The notes: generated from the letters alone by a model not told the origin. 64,000 nt of DNA from Antarctobacter albus (GCF_900101505.1 NZ_FMZI01000004.1:177670-241669); one strand, 5' to 3'. Shown: positions 18,392 through 27,547, numbered from the stretch's first letter. Numbers and translations are program-made.

Positions 18392-20566
18392 ATGACTCAA
18401 GCCGACTTTCTCAAAGCCCCGCTGCCGCCCGCCACCGACCTGCCGGACCTCGATCCGGCCGGCCCGGGACGTTTCCACAACCGCGAGCTGAGCTGGCTCG
18501 GTTTCAACTGGCGGGTGCTGGAAGAGGCCGAGAATCCCCGTGTCCCGCTGCTGGAGCGGATGCGCTTCCTGTCGATCTCGGCGGCGAACCTGGACGAGTT
18601 CTATACCGTCCGTGTCGCCGGCCTGCGCGAGCTGGCCCACAACGGCAACACCACCCCCGCCGCCGACGGCCTGACCCCGGCCGAACAGCTGGTGCTGATC
18701 GACGAGGACGCCCGCAGCCTGATGGCCGAACAGCAGCGCGTGCTGACGCTGCTGCGCGACCTGATGGCCGAGGAAGGCATGTCCATCGTCACCCGCTCCG
18801 ACCTCACCGAGGCGGATGTGAAATATCTGGCAGAGGCCTTCCTGGCGCAGGTCTTTCCGGTGCTCTCGCCGCTGGCGATCGACCCGGCGCACCCCTTCCC
18901 CTTCATCGCCAACATGGGGTTTTGCCTGGCGCTGCAACTGGAACGCATCCGCGACAAGCGGCCCTTGCAGGCGCTCCTGCCGATCCCGCAGCAGATCGAC
19001 CGGTTCATGGAGCTGCCCACCGGCGACCGCGAACACCGCTTCATCCAGCTTGAGGACGTGCTGCTGCTGCACATCGACAGCCTGTTCCCGGGCTACCGGG
19101 TCAAGGATCACTTCGGCTTCCGCGTGCTGCGCGACAGCGACCTGGAAGTCGAGGAAGAGGCCGAGGACCTGGTGCGCGAATTCGAGGTGGCACTGAAGCG
19201 CCGCCGCCGCGGCGAGGTGGTGCGCCTGACCGTCACCAAGGGTGCCCCCGAGGGGCTGCGCAAGATCGTCATGGACGAGCTGCACGTCCGCCCCGAGGAA
19301 GTGATCGAGCTTGAAGGCATGATCGGCGTGGCCGACACCAAGGAACTCGTGATCGACGCCCGCCCCGACCTTCTGTGGCCCTCCTTCACGCCACGGGTTC
19401 CGGAACGGGTGCAGGACCACGACGGCAACATGTTCGAGGCGATCAAGCAGAAAGACATGCTGCTGCATCACCCCTACGAGACCTTCGACATGGTGGTCCG
19501 CTTTCTCAAGCAGGCGGCGCTGGACCCGGACGTTGTGGCGATCAAGCAGACGCTTTACCGGACCTCCAAGAACTCTCCCATCGTCGAGGCGCTCTGCGAG
19601 GCGGCGGAGGACGGCAAGTCGGTGACCGCGCTGGTCGAGCTCAAGGCGCGGTTCGACGAAGCCGCCAACATCCGCCAGTCGCGGCGGCTGGAACGCTCGG
19701 GCGCGCATGTGGTCTATGGCTTCCTCGACTGGAAGACCCACGCCAAGATTTCCCAGGTCGTCCGGCGCGAGGGCGACCGGCTGGTGACCTATACCCACTG
19801 GGGAACCGGCAACTACCACCCGATCACCGCCAAGATCTACACCGACCTGTCGTTCTTTACCTGTGACGCGGCGCTGGGGCGGGATGCGGCCAAGATCTTC
19901 AACTACCTCTCGGGCTACGCCATGCCCGCCGGGCTGGAGAACCTGCTGATCTCGCCGCATTCGCTGAAGACCGGTATGATCGCGATGATCGACCAGGAGA
20001 TCGAACACGCCAAGGCGGGCCGCCCGGCGCAGATCTGGATCAAGATGAACTCGCTGATCGAGCCGGACATGATCGACGCGCTCTATCGCGCCAGCCAGGG
20101 CGGCGTGAAGGTCGATTGCGTGATTCGCGGCATCTGCGGGCTGCGGCCGGGCATCAAGGGCCTGTCCGACAACATCCGGGTCAAAAGCATCGTTGGCCGG
20201 TTCCTGGAACATTCGCGGATCGTCTGTTTCGGCAACGGGTCCGGCCTGCCGAGCAAGAAGGCGCGGGTCTTCATCTCTTCCGCCGACTGGATGGGCCGCA
20301 ACCTGAACCGCCGGGTCGAAACCGGGGTCGAGATCCACAATGCCACGGTCAAGGCGCAGATCGTCAGCCAGGTCATGGCGGCGAACCTGGCCGACACGGC
20401 ACAAAGCTGGGTCATGGAGCCCTCGGGCAAATTCACCCGTTATCCGGTGCCCGAGGGCGAGTTCTCGTTCAACTGCCACCGCTTCTTCATGGAGAACCCC
20501 TCGCTCTCCGGGCGCGGTTCGGCGGGCGCCTCGGACGTGCCCAAGCTGACCCATACCAGCGACTGA
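18392..20566 (+). CDS. ppk: Polyphosphate kinase 1
   Basis: PPK1 makes inorganic polyphosphate from ATP. The 724-residue product has the N-terminal RELSWLGFNWRVLEEA, the SISAANLDEFYTVRVAGL block, the catalytic region AIKQTLYRTSKNSPIV, the histidine-containing YTHWGTGNYH, and RVETGVEIHN near the end. Length and order of blocks are normal. The ATG at 18392 is used rather than the earlier TTG at 18371 because the GGAGG at 18374 serves as the ribosome site. In relatives ppx usually follows directly; here a terminator and about 3.3 kb intervene. Confidence 0.96.
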   Translation: MTQADFLKAPLPPATDLPDLDPAGPGRFHNRELSWLGFNWRVLEEAENPRVPLLERMRFLSISAANLDEFYTVRVAGLRELAHNGNTTPAADGLTPAEQLVLIDEDARSLMAEQQRVLTLLRDLMAEEGMSIVTRSDLTEADVKYLAEAFLAQVFPVLSPLAIDPAHPFPFIANMGFCLALQLERIRDKRPLQALLPIPQQIDRFMELPTGDREHRFIQLEDVLLLHIDSLFPGYRVKDHFGFRVLRDSDLEVEEEAEDLVREFEVALKRRRRGEVVRLTVTKGAPEGLRKIVMDELHVRPEEVIELEGMIGVADTKELVIDARPDLLWPSFTPRVPERVQDHDGNMFEAIKQKDMLLHHPYETFDMVVRFLKQAALDPDVVAIKQTLYRTSKNSPIVEALCEAAEDGKSVTALVELKARFDEAANIRQSRRLERSGAHVVYGFLDWKTHAKISQVVRREGDRLVTYTHWGTGNYHPITAKIYTDLSFFTCDAALGRDAAKIFNYLSGYAMPAGLENLLISPHSLKTGMIAMIDQEIEHAKAGRPAQIWIKMNSLIEPDMIDALYRASQGGVKVDCVIRGICGLRPGIKGLSDNIRVKSIVGRFLEHSRIVCFGNGSGLPSKKARVFISSADWMGRNLNRRVETGVEIHNATVKAQIVSQVMAANLADTAQSWVMEPSGKFTRYPVPEGEFSFNCHRFFMENPSLSGRGSAGASDVPKLTHTSD

Positions 20567-20883
20567 CGCGGCACTGTGCTCATGAACGGAAAGCGCCCCT
20601 GCGGGGGCGCTTTTGCGTTTGGGGGGCCCCGGAAGACTGGCGCTATATCGGGCATGATGCTGCTGGCGGGATTCACCAGCCCGTCCATCACCCGCTTCAC
20701 GCCCTGACGGTCACTTGCTGCAATTGGCAGAACGGTCGGCGTTTCGCCTTGATGCGCCGACGATGAGCGCAATGCCCAGAGCGGCCAGCCTCGACGGAAA
20801 TGCCCCGTCGCGATAGGATGCACGGCAGACCCGTTGCCTGCGACCCCCAACGGGTTGCGGTCCGTTCGCTCCTTGTGACACCG
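20567..20883. other. Intergenic region between ppk and the secreted unknown
   Basis: Apart from the terminator near its left end, this 317-bp stretch holds nothing I can name. Base composition looks less GC-rich than in ppk. The open frames in it have no protein features. The promoter of the following secreted-protein gene should lie here, but no good -35/-10 pair stands out. Confidence 0.5.
20590..20614 (+). terminator. Rho-independent terminator after ppk
   Basis: A 10-bp perfect stem, AAAGCGCCCC paired with GGGGCGCTTT, has a TGCG tetraloop and ends in four T, followed by GCGTTT. It lies 23 bp after the ppk stop and would separate ppk from the genes that now sit between it and ppx. Confidence 0.88.
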
Positions 20884-22020
20884 ATGTTGAACTTGCATGG
20901 AATATTGCTCGCCTGCCTTCTCCCCGGACTTGCCGGTCCGGTATTGGCCGAACGCGAGGTTCATGTCGTGTCGGTCGGCGATGGATACCAGACCGAAGAT
21001 TACTATGCCCTGCCCGAGGCCCGGCTCGTGGTGGACCGCCCGGGCGAGGAAATCGGCCTTGTGTTGCTGGACGGCGGCGCATTGCACTGGAAGGTTGAAG
21101 CCACGGCCGGAACCATCATCGGCGAAATCATCAGGAGTGGCCCTGGCCCAACGGACAGCAAGGTCACGCTCAACGGGATACCGATGGCTGGCGTACAGGT
21201 CTCCGGGTTGCCCCTGGCATTCCGCCCGCTGGGGAGCGAGTTCCGAACGCTGGTCGAGGCCGTGACGGACAGTATGAAAACAGAGCGCCTCAGCAGCTTC
21301 CAGGGGGTGCACAAGGCAACCGACGTGCCGATCAGGGTGGATCATGTCGACACGAGAACCGAGGGGCTCTCGCGTGACTATCTTTCACGGCGCCTGGGCG
21401 AAAACCACGATCTGCCGCCGAAGATCCGCGACTGGACCCGGAACCAGGGTGGAAACAAAGATTTCACTCTGGTCTTCGAGGAAACCGGGATCACGCTTTC
21501 CAGCCCGACAGGCACACGACGGTTTGCGATCTCACCCGATGTCCCCGATGTCCTCTTGCCGGCAACGGCGGTGTACGACCCGGGCTCGCAGATGATCTAT
21601 TGCATCACGTACGGCGACGAGGGTTACCTGTACTCTGTCGACGCTCGGACAGGGGCATGGGCCGTCGTGACCGACCTGGACCAGTATGATGCCGCGGAGA
21701 TGCTCTATGACGCGGAAAGCCGCTTGCTGATTGCCACAGGCGCCTTTTCCCGACCAGGCGAGATCAGGATTTTCGGGTTGGACGGACGTCGTTCTTCGAT
21801 CTTCATCCCGACCACCTCCTTTCCCGGACTGACGGACCTGTTCGACTACGGCAACGAACACGGGCCTCCGCTGACACCCTACGTGTTCAGCGACGGATGG
21901 CTCCCTCTCGAAGCGGTCGCGCGCCGCGACGGCAACACTCCGGTCGCGGGGGATTACCGGGTCTATGCCGTCCAGGTTGACACCGGAGACGTGCGTTTAC
22001 TCAGCTATGGCAATGACTGA
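20884..22020 (+). CDS. Secreted protein of unknown function in the ppk-ppx interval
   Basis: The 378-residue product starts with a signal peptide ending near VLA-ER (about residue 22). The mature part is beta-rich. Its C-terminal half has repeated short segments such as IYCITYGDEGYLYSVDARTG, AAEMLYDAESRLLIATG and GEIRIFGLDG, suggesting a propeller-like fold; that is inference. I recognise no family. The ATG at 20884 is chosen because it begins the signal peptide, though its ribosome site is poor; an ATG at 20818 is in frame. Codon choice and GC content look less extreme than in neighbouring core genes, which suggests later acquisition. Confidence 0.65.
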   Translation: MLNLHGILLACLLPGLAGPVLAEREVHVVSVGDGYQTEDYYALPEARLVVDRPGEEIGLVLLDGGALHWKVEATAGTIIGEIIRSGPGPTDSKVTLNGIPMAGVQVSGLPLAFRPLGSEFRTLVEAVTDSMKTERLSSFQGVHKATDVPIRVDHVDTRTEGLSRDYLSRRLGENHDLPPKIRDWTRNQGGNKDFTLVFEETGITLSSPTGTRRFAISPDVPDVLLPATAVYDPGSQMIYCITYGDEGYLYSVDARTGAWAVVTDLDQYDAAEMLYDAESRLLIATGAFSRPGEIRIFGLDGRRSSIFIPTTSFPGLTDLFDYGNEHGPPLTPYVFSDGWLPLEAVARRDGNTPVAGDYRVYAVQVDTGDVRLLSYGND

Positions 22021-22431
22021 GCGGCCAACGAGACAGGATCGCCGAAAGACTGATTTGTCCGCCGAACCGACACCACGAGCAGCTGCATCGCGCAGGCCTT
22101 CGCGGGTGTTCTAGGGTCAAACGCCTCAGCGCGCAGGCAGCAGCCCGGCACGTCGTTACAGAAATTGGCGGCACACCCCTCCCCTGTTTCGAAATCGGCA
22201 ACCTCTGTTTCCAGATCCTCAATAAACCCCGGACAATTCGCGCCATAGTCTTGCCCCAGTATCACCCCGTCAGCGCCGCAAATCGTTAAAGACGGGTTAA
22301 AGACAGCAGGGCAATAGTCACCCTGCACGAGCTTTTCGTGGCGCGGGCGACCCCCAGTCGTCCGCAGCGTCAGAACGGCGGCCATGATGCCGGGCGCGAA
22401 ACGCGCCCTCTGACGAGAAAGGCGAAAGCGA
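22021..22431. other. 411-bp region upstream of flagellin, with a doubtful minus-strand frame
   Basis: The region holds the flagellin promoter area and a CtrA-type box. A minus-strand frame (stop at 22005, open to 22463) encodes a cysteine-rich stretch, with segments ICGADGVILGQDYGANC and GEGCAANFCNDVPGCC, that looks protein-like. It has no convincing start or ribosome site, and its 5' end overlaps the flagellin gene and contains the CtrA box. It could be a remnant of a small cysteine-rich protein or chance. I leave it uncalled as a gene. Confidence 0.4.
22286..22300. promoter_or_regulatory. CtrA-type binding site TTAA-N7-TTAA
   Basis: Two TTAA half-sites are separated by exactly seven bases (AGACGGG), the consensus spacing for the alphaproteobacterial master regulator CtrA. 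It lies about 130 bp before the flagellin ATG. CtrA controls flagellar genes in roseobacters, so the context fits. The match is to a short motif, but TTAA is rare in this GC-rich DNA. Confidence 0.6.
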
Positions 22432-23730
22432 ATGTCGAGTATCAATTCCAATCCCGGGGCCACGGCGGCCCTTCAGACGCTGAAAGCGATCAACGCCTCG
22501 ATGGGCGACACCCAGATGCAGATTGCCACCGGCAAGAAGGTGGCCTCTTCGCAGGACAATGCGGCGGTCTGGGCGATTTCCAAGGTCATGGAGGCCGACG
22601 TCCAGGGCTTTCAGAAGGTGTCCGACAGCCTGAGCCTGGGCCAGGCGACGATTTCCGTCGCCCGCCAGGGCGCCGAGACGGTGACCGAACTCCTGACCGA
22701 GGTGAAGGGCAAGATCGTCGCCGCGCAGGAGGAAAACGTCGACCGGGCCAAGATCCAGACCGATATCGACGCCCTGCGCGACCAGATCAGCTCGATCGTG
22801 AGCGCGGCGCAGTTCAACGGCCAGGCCATGCTGACCAACACCGACCAGACCGCAGGGTCCGGCGGCATCAACGTCCTGTCCTCGCTCAACCGGACGATGG
22901 ACGGCGTGACCTCCAGCGACATCCGGGTGTCCAAACAGGACCTGGGCCAGGGCCAGAGCAGCATCGGCAGCGGGCTGACCGCGCTGGCCGGCGCGGCCAA
23001 TGACATCACCGGCACCGGCGACGGCGCGGCGGCCACCATGACGGGCAACGCCACCGCCCCCACCGGCACAACGACCTTTGGCGCCGCGGCCACGACAACC
23101 GTCGCCGCCGGGACCGGGTTCTCGGTCGAGATCACGGCCACGGCGGGCAATGGCCCCTCCAACACCGCTGATCGCAATGACATTTCCTATGTCGCCCGCG
23201 ACGGTGACACGATGGAGGACGTGGCTGCGGGCCTCGCCGCCGCCTTCAACAAATATGTCAGTGACGACCTGGGCGCCGGCAACGAGGGCACCATCGACGC
23301 CACGGCAAGCGGCAACCAGATCACCTTTACCGGCGCGGACCAGGGCGGCGACAACTTCTCGATCACCGTGCAGCAGTATGACCCCGATGCCACCACCACC
23401 ATCGGCGGCGGACTGGCGGAACTGGGGAATATCGACGTCACCACCCAGGCCGGCGCCGACAGCGCCCTGGCCGAAATCGAGGGCCTGATCCAGACCTCCA
23501 TCGACGCAGCCGCCGCCTTCGGCTCTGCCGAGATGCGCCTGGACACGCAGAAAGACTTTGTCTCGGGCCTGACCGACGCGCTGAAATCGGGCATCGGAAC
23601 GCTGGTGGATGCCGATCTCGAAGAGGTTTCCGCCAAGCTGCAGGCGCAGCAGGTCCAGCAGCAACTGGCCATGCAGGCACTGTCGATCGCCAACCGCGCA
23701 CCGCAGTCCCTGCTGTCGCTGTTCCGCTAA
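22432..23730 (+). CDS. fliC: Flagellin
   Basis: The 432-residue protein forms the flagellar filament. Residues about 1-140 match the flagellin N-terminal helices (INSNPGATAALQTLKAIN, QIATGKKVASSQDNAAVWAISK), and the last 80 residues match the C-terminal helices, ending LAMQALSIANRAPQSLLSLFR, as is typical for roseobacter flagellin. The central part (about 150-310) is Thr/Ala/Gly-rich and variable, as expected for the exposed domain. No export, hook or motor gene is in this window, so this copy is away from the main flagellar cluster. A long hairpin terminator follows immediately. Confidence 0.95.
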   Translation: MSSINSNPGATAALQTLKAINASMGDTQMQIATGKKVASSQDNAAVWAISKVMEADVQGFQKVSDSLSLGQATISVARQGAETVTELLTEVKGKIVAAQEENVDRAKIQTDIDALRDQISSIVSAAQFNGQAMLTNTDQTAGSGGINVLSSLNRTMDGVTSSDIRVSKQDLGQGQSSIGSGLTALAGAANDITGTGDGAAATMTGNATAPTGTTTFGAAATTTVAAGTGFSVEITATAGNGPSNTADRNDISYVARDGDTMEDVAAGLAAAFNKYVSDDLGAGNEGTIDATASGNQITFTGADQGGDNFSITVQQYDPDATTTIGGGLAELGNIDVTTQAGADSALAEIEGLIQTSIDAAAAFGSAEMRLDTQKDFVSGLTDALKSGIGTLVDADLEEVSAKLQAQQVQQQLAMQALSIANRAPQSLLSLFR

Positions 23731-23737
23731 GCAAGAT

Positions 23738-23789
23738 GCACCAGACCTTGAGAACGGCACGTCAGTGCCGCGCAAGGTCTGGTGCTTTT
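23738..23789 (+). terminator. Long nested hairpin terminator after flagellin
   Basis: Outer arms GCACCAGACCTTG and CAAGGTCTGGTGC pair perfectly over 13 bp. Inside, CGGCAC-GTCA-GTGCCG forms a second stem. A run of four T follows. It begins 7 bp after the flagellin stop and would isolate flagellin from ppx. Confidence 0.9.
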
Positions 23790-23846
23790 GATTGACCCCC
23801 CGGGTCCGAAAGGGTCATAACCCCGCCGAGAGACAGCGGGATTCGG

Positions 23847-25394
23847 ATGGACGGGCAAGAGGAAACGCACGGGCACTGGGACCCGTTTGGCAGGCCGCTC
23901 TTCAACGATCCGAAGGCGCGGGCCCTGTCCCGGGTGGGTGTCGTGGACATCGGCTCGAACTCGGTCCGGCTGGTGGTCTTTGACGGGGCTGCGCGCAGCC
24001 CGGCCTATTTCTACAACGAAAAGATCATGTGCGGCCTGGGCGCCGGGATGGCCGAGACCGGCCGCCTGAACCCCGAGGGACGCGAGCGCGCGCTGCGCGC
24101 CATGCTGCGCTTTCGCGCCCTGGCCAATGGCATGGACCTGCCGGACCTGACCGTGGTGGCCACCGCCGCGATGCGCGACGCCGAGGACGGCGAGGAATTC
24201 CGCCGGGTGCTGGAATCCGCCACCGGCCTGCGGGTCTGGGTGATCGACGGCGCCGAAGAGGCGCGGCTGTCGGCGCAGGGCGTGCTGCTGGGCTGGCCCG
24301 GCAGTTACGGCCTTGTCTGCGACATCGGCGGGTCCTCGATGGAACTGGCGGAAATCCACGACGGAGAGGTTGGCCGCCGCGTGACCTCGCCGCTGGGGCC
24401 GCTGAAACTGCGCGATATCGAAGGCGGGCGCAAGGCGCGCGACAAGCAAATCAAGCGCGAACTCAAGGCCCTGGCCGAACACATGGGCACCCAGCGCGAC
24501 CGGCTGTTCCTGGTCGGTGGCAGCTGGCGGGCGATCGCACGGATCGACATGCACCGGCAGGGCTATCCGCTGCAGGTGCTGCACGAATACCGGATGGACG
24601 CGGAGTCGGTCCGCGAGACCGTCGCCTACATCGAGGCCAACGAGGATCACGACGCGCTGCGCAAGGCCTGCGGCGTCTCGGCCACGCGGATGGCCCTGGT
24701 TCCCTTCGCCAGCGAGGTCCTGTTGCGCCTGCTGGAATGTTTCGAACCCAAGGATATCGCGATTTCCAGTTACGGCATCCGCGAAGGCATGCTGTATGAA
24801 CAGATGCCGCAGGAACTGCGCGACCGCGATCCGCTGATCGAGGCCTGCCGCTTTGCCGAGGCCAAGGACGCGCGGATGCCCGGTTTCGGCGCCGCGCTCT
24901 ATGATTTCGTGCTGCCGCTCTTTCCCGATGCCAGCGCCTCACGGCGGCGGCTGATCCACGCGGCCTGCCTGTTGCATGACGTCAGCTGGCGCGCGCATCC
25001 CGACTATCGCGCCGAGGTCTGTTTCGACAATGCCACGCGCGCCAACATGGGCGGGTTGAAGCACTGGGAGCGGGTCTACCTGGGGCTTGCCCTGCTGCAC
25101 CGCTATCGCAACAAGCGCGAAGGCACCCGGTTCGAGGATCTCTTTGCCCTGCTCGACGCCCCGCACCAGACAGAGGCCGAGGTTCTGGGCAAGGCGCTGC
25201 GTTTCGGCGCGATGCTCTGGACGCTGAAGGCGGACGGCACCGGCCCGCGGCTGGCCTGGGATGCCGAGACCAGGGCGCTGGAACTGCACCTCGACGGCAC
25301 CACGGCCCCGCTTTACGGCGAGGTGGGCGAGGCCCGGCTCAAGGCCCTGGCCGACGCGCTGGGGGCAGACAGCCGCGAAGTCATGATCGTCTGA
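23847..25394 (+). CDS. ppx: Exopolyphosphatase of the Ppx/GppA family
   Basis: This enzyme removes terminal phosphates from polyphosphate and may also act on pppGpp. The 515-residue protein starts its sugar-kinase-fold core at VVDIGSNSVRLVVFDG (about 32-47), with VVATAAMRDAEDG, the phosphate loop CDIGGSSMELAEI and FLVGGSWRAIARI. The C-terminal part contains AACLLHDVSWRAHPDY, an HD-domain-like block as in longer Ppx proteins. It is the functional opposite of ppk upstream, but it now lies behind two terminators, so it must have its own promoter, probably within 23790-23846. Confidence 0.92.
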   Translation: MDGQEETHGHWDPFGRPLFNDPKARALSRVGVVDIGSNSVRLVVFDGAARSPAYFYNEKIMCGLGAGMAETGRLNPEGRERALRAMLRFRALANGMDLPDLTVVATAAMRDAEDGEEFRRVLESATGLRVWVIDGAEEARLSAQGVLLGWPGSYGLVCDIGGSSMELAEIHDGEVGRRVTSPLGPLKLRDIEGGRKARDKQIKRELKALAEHMGTQRDRLFLVGGSWRAIARIDMHRQGYPLQVLHEYRMDAESVRETVAYIEANEDHDALRKACGVSATRMALVPFASEVLLRLLECFEPKDIAISSYGIREGMLYEQMPQELRDRDPLIEACRFAEAKDARMPGFGAALYDFVLPLFPDASASRRRLIHAACLLHDVSWRAHPDYRAEVCFDNATRANMGGLKHWERVYLGLALLHRYRNKREGTRFEDLFALLDAPHQTEAEVLGKALRFGAMLWTLKADGTGPRLAWDAETRALELHLDGTTAPLYGEVGEARLKALADALGADSREVMIV

Positions 25395-25425
25395 GCCCGC
25401 ATCCGGCCCGGCGATCCGACCGCCC

Positions 25426-25812
25426 TTACAGGTCGATCTTTTCGTCCGGGACCGCCTGCGGCTCTGGCAGGTCGGGCGCTTCGGGCACCAGCGGGACCCG
25501 GCGGCGAATGATGATGTCGCCGTTTTCCAGCATCTCGGGCGGATGATAAAGCGTCCAGTCCTCGACCTTTTCCAGGATCTCGCCCAGGGCGGGTCCCATC
25601 TCGGCGGCAAAATCGCGCATCATGGGCTGCATCTCGCGCAGGGTCCTGTCCATCTCCTCCAGCGCCGGTTCCATCTCTGTCATCAAGCCGCGCAGAAAGA
25701 GCTTGGCCCCCTCTTCCATCAGGTTGAGACCATCCGGTTCCTCCTCGGCGGCCAACGGCGCGGCGACAAGGGTCAGGACAAGGGCGGGCAAGGCAAGCTG
25801 TCTCATGTCCAT
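25426..25812 (-). CDS. Small secreted acidic helical protein
   Basis: The product, 128 residues from the ATG at 25812, has a signal peptide ending at PLAAEEE. The mature part is largely helical and rich in Glu and Met (LMEEGAKLFLRGLMTEMEP, EMDRTLREMQPMM) and ends with a Pro-rich tail. Rhodobacteraceae homologues exist from memory, sometimes mislabelled AAA ATPase, but there is no Walker motif here. A GTG at 25824 and an ATG at 25806 are alternative starts. It lies convergent to ppx and downstream of the nuclease-like gene on the same strand. A periplasmic location is likely; the role is unknown. Confidence 0.7.
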   Translation of the reverse strand: MDMRQLALPALVLTLVAAPLAAEEEPDGLNLMEEGAKLFLRGLMTEMEPALEEMDRTLREMQPMMRDFAAEMGPALGEILEKVEDWTLYHPPEMLENGDIIIRRRVPLVPEAPDLPEPQAVPDEKIDL

Positions 25813-25846
25813 AGATATAGGCACCGGGAATGGCCCTGGGAAGGGT

Positions 25847-26857
25847 TCAGAGGTCGATGTCCAGCGTGACCGGGAAATGGTCCGAGGCCACCAGCAGCGA
25901 AGCGCGCAGGGCCTCGTCCTGCCAGCATTCCGCGTCGTCGAAGGGATGCCAGATGCGCCAGCGCGGGTTCCGCGCCCGAAGCCCCGGCGAGATCATCACG
26001 TAATCCAGCAGCGCCTGCAGGTAGCGTTTTTCGTCGTAGAGGAAAAAGCGCGCGGTGGTGGGCTGCGCCCCCAGCCGCCGCTGCAGCGCCTCGGCCGCGT
26101 GCGGGTCATATAGATGCAGCTCTTCGCTGTCGCCATCGCCCAGCAGGATCTCGACCGAGCTGCGCCCGAACAGCCCCTCGTAACTGTCGAGGCCGGGGCC
26201 GTCGTTCAGGTCCCCCATCAACACCAGGTCCTCGCCCGCCTCGAGGTGTGCCGCCACCCGCCGGCGCAGCCAGACCGCCTGGGCCAGCTGCTTGCGCCGG
26301 TTGGCGATGGCCAGTTTCATGACCTCGTCCTCGCCCTTCGCCCCATGCGGCGCCTTGGATTTCAGATGCGCCCCGATGAACCGCAGGCTGTGGCCCGACA
26401 TGGTTTCGACCGCCAGTTCCAGCGGCGGTTTGGAAAAGACCACGCGGTCGGCGCGGGCGTCGATGTCCAGGTCGATCTCGAACTCGGTGTCAAAGCGCGG
26501 CGCCGCCTTGCTGTCCTGCGGATCGTGACGCACGCGCAGCTTGTCCGCGTCATAGAGCAGCGCGATTTCCTGCTGGGTGTTGTTGACGAACCCCGTGGCC
26601 ACCTCCCGCGTGCGCAGCCCCGCGGCCTCGGCGAAATTGGCCAGTGCGCGGGTGGTGGACCGGCGGCGATTGGTGTCGGGCGCCTCGATCACCATGATCG
26701 CATCCGCCTCCATCCACCGAAAGACGTAGCCCAGCGCCTCCAGCTGGTCGCCCCGGGCGATGCGGTGACGCCCGCCCAACTCGTTGTCGATCAGCGGGCG
26801 GCCCTTGTCATCGAACAGCGAGTCGAACCATTCGACGTTGTAGCTGGCCAGGCGCAT
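25847..26857 (-). CDS. Endonuclease/exonuclease/phosphatase family protein
   Basis: The 336-residue protein has the metal-dependent EEP fold signatures. It starts MRLASYNVEWFDSLF (Asn for metal binding), has the catalytic glutamate in AIMVIEAPD, the IGAHLKSK block, GDLNDGPG in the middle, and SDHFPVTLDI at the C terminus. Members cleave DNA, RNA or phospholipids, and the substrate here is open. There is no signal peptide. It follows the DnaJ-like gene after 6 bp on the same strand, so the two are co-transcribed. Confidence 0.85.
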   Translation of the reverse strand: MRLASYNVEWFDSLFDDKGRPLIDNELGGRHRIARGDQLEALGYVFRWMEADAIMVIEAPDTNRRRSTTRALANFAEAAGLRTREVATGFVNNTQQEIALLYDADKLRVRHDPQDSKAAPRFDTEFEIDLDIDARADRVVFSKPPLELAVETMSGHSLRFIGAHLKSKAPHGAKGEDEVMKLAIANRRKQLAQAVWLRRRVAAHLEAGEDLVLMGDLNDGPGLDSYEGLFGRSSVEILLGDGDSEELHLYDPHAAEALQRRLGAQPTTARFFLYDEKRYLQALLDYVMISPGLRARNPRWRIWHPFDDAECWQDEALRASLLVASDHFPVTLDIDL

Positions 26858-26863
26858 GGCCCG

Positions 26864-27547
26864 TCAGGCGGTTTCGCGCGCGGAAATCTCTTCCCAGGCG
26901 CGGTTGATGTCGATCAGCCGTTTCTCCGCGATCTTGACCGCCTCCTCCGGCACGCCCCGGGCGATCATCGCGTCCGGGTGACTTTCACGGACCAACTGCC
27001 GCCAGGTCTTGCGGATCTGGTCCAGCGGCATCTCCGGGCTGACCCCAAGAACCGTGTAGGGATCGGGCGCCGCATCGGGCACGAAACGGCTGCGCAGGGT
27101 GCGGAACTGTCCCTCGTCCATGCCGAAGATGACGGCGACATCGGCCAGGAAGGCATCCTCTGCCGGGTGATAGGTGCCATCGGCCAGGGCGATGTGGAAC
27201 AGACCTTCCATCAGGTCGCAAAGCGTGCCGGTGCCCTGCCCGAACATGGCCGCGATGCGGCGGGCGTAATCCTCGTATCCGGCCACGTCCTGCCGGGCGA
27301 GGTTGAAGACACGCGCTGCCCCGGCCTCGTCCTCGCGCGCGATGTGGAACACCTCGCGAAAGGCCGTCACCTCGTCACGCGTTACCAGCCCGTCGGCCTT
27401 GGCCATCTTGGCCGACAGGGCGATCACGGCGATGGTAAAGGCCACGCTGCGCTCGGGCGGCGCGCGCAGCCGGTCAAAGACGGCGGTCAGCCCCTCGCCC
27501 GAGGTCAGGGCCTGCAAGGCCCGCGATATGCGTGTCCAGATCGACAT
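26864..27547 (-). CDS. TerB-like/J-domain co-chaperone of the DjlA type
   Basis: Residues about 25-150 form an all-helical TerB/DjlA-like domain (ALSAKMAKADGLVTRDEV, and ALADGTYHPAEDAFLADVAVIFGM). The C-terminal 60 residues form a J domain, YTVLGVSPEMPLDQIRKTWRQ, with the Hsp70-activating HPD triplet. E. coli DjlA has an N-terminal membrane anchor; this 227-residue protein has only a short moderately hydrophobic stretch and is probably soluble or peripheral. It would stimulate DnaK. The frame is complete and is followed by the EEP protein 6 bp downstream. Confidence 0.88.
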   Translation of the reverse strand: MSIWTRISRALQALTSGEGLTAVFDRLRAPPERSVAFTIAVIALSAKMAKADGLVTRDEVTAFREVFHIAREDEAGAARVFNLARQDVAGYEDYARRIAAMFGQGTGTLCDLMEGLFHIALADGTYHPAEDAFLADVAVIFGMDEGQFRTLRSRFVPDAAPDPYTVLGVSPEMPLDQIRKTWRQLVRESHPDAMIARGVPEEAVKIAEKRLIDINRAWEEISARETA

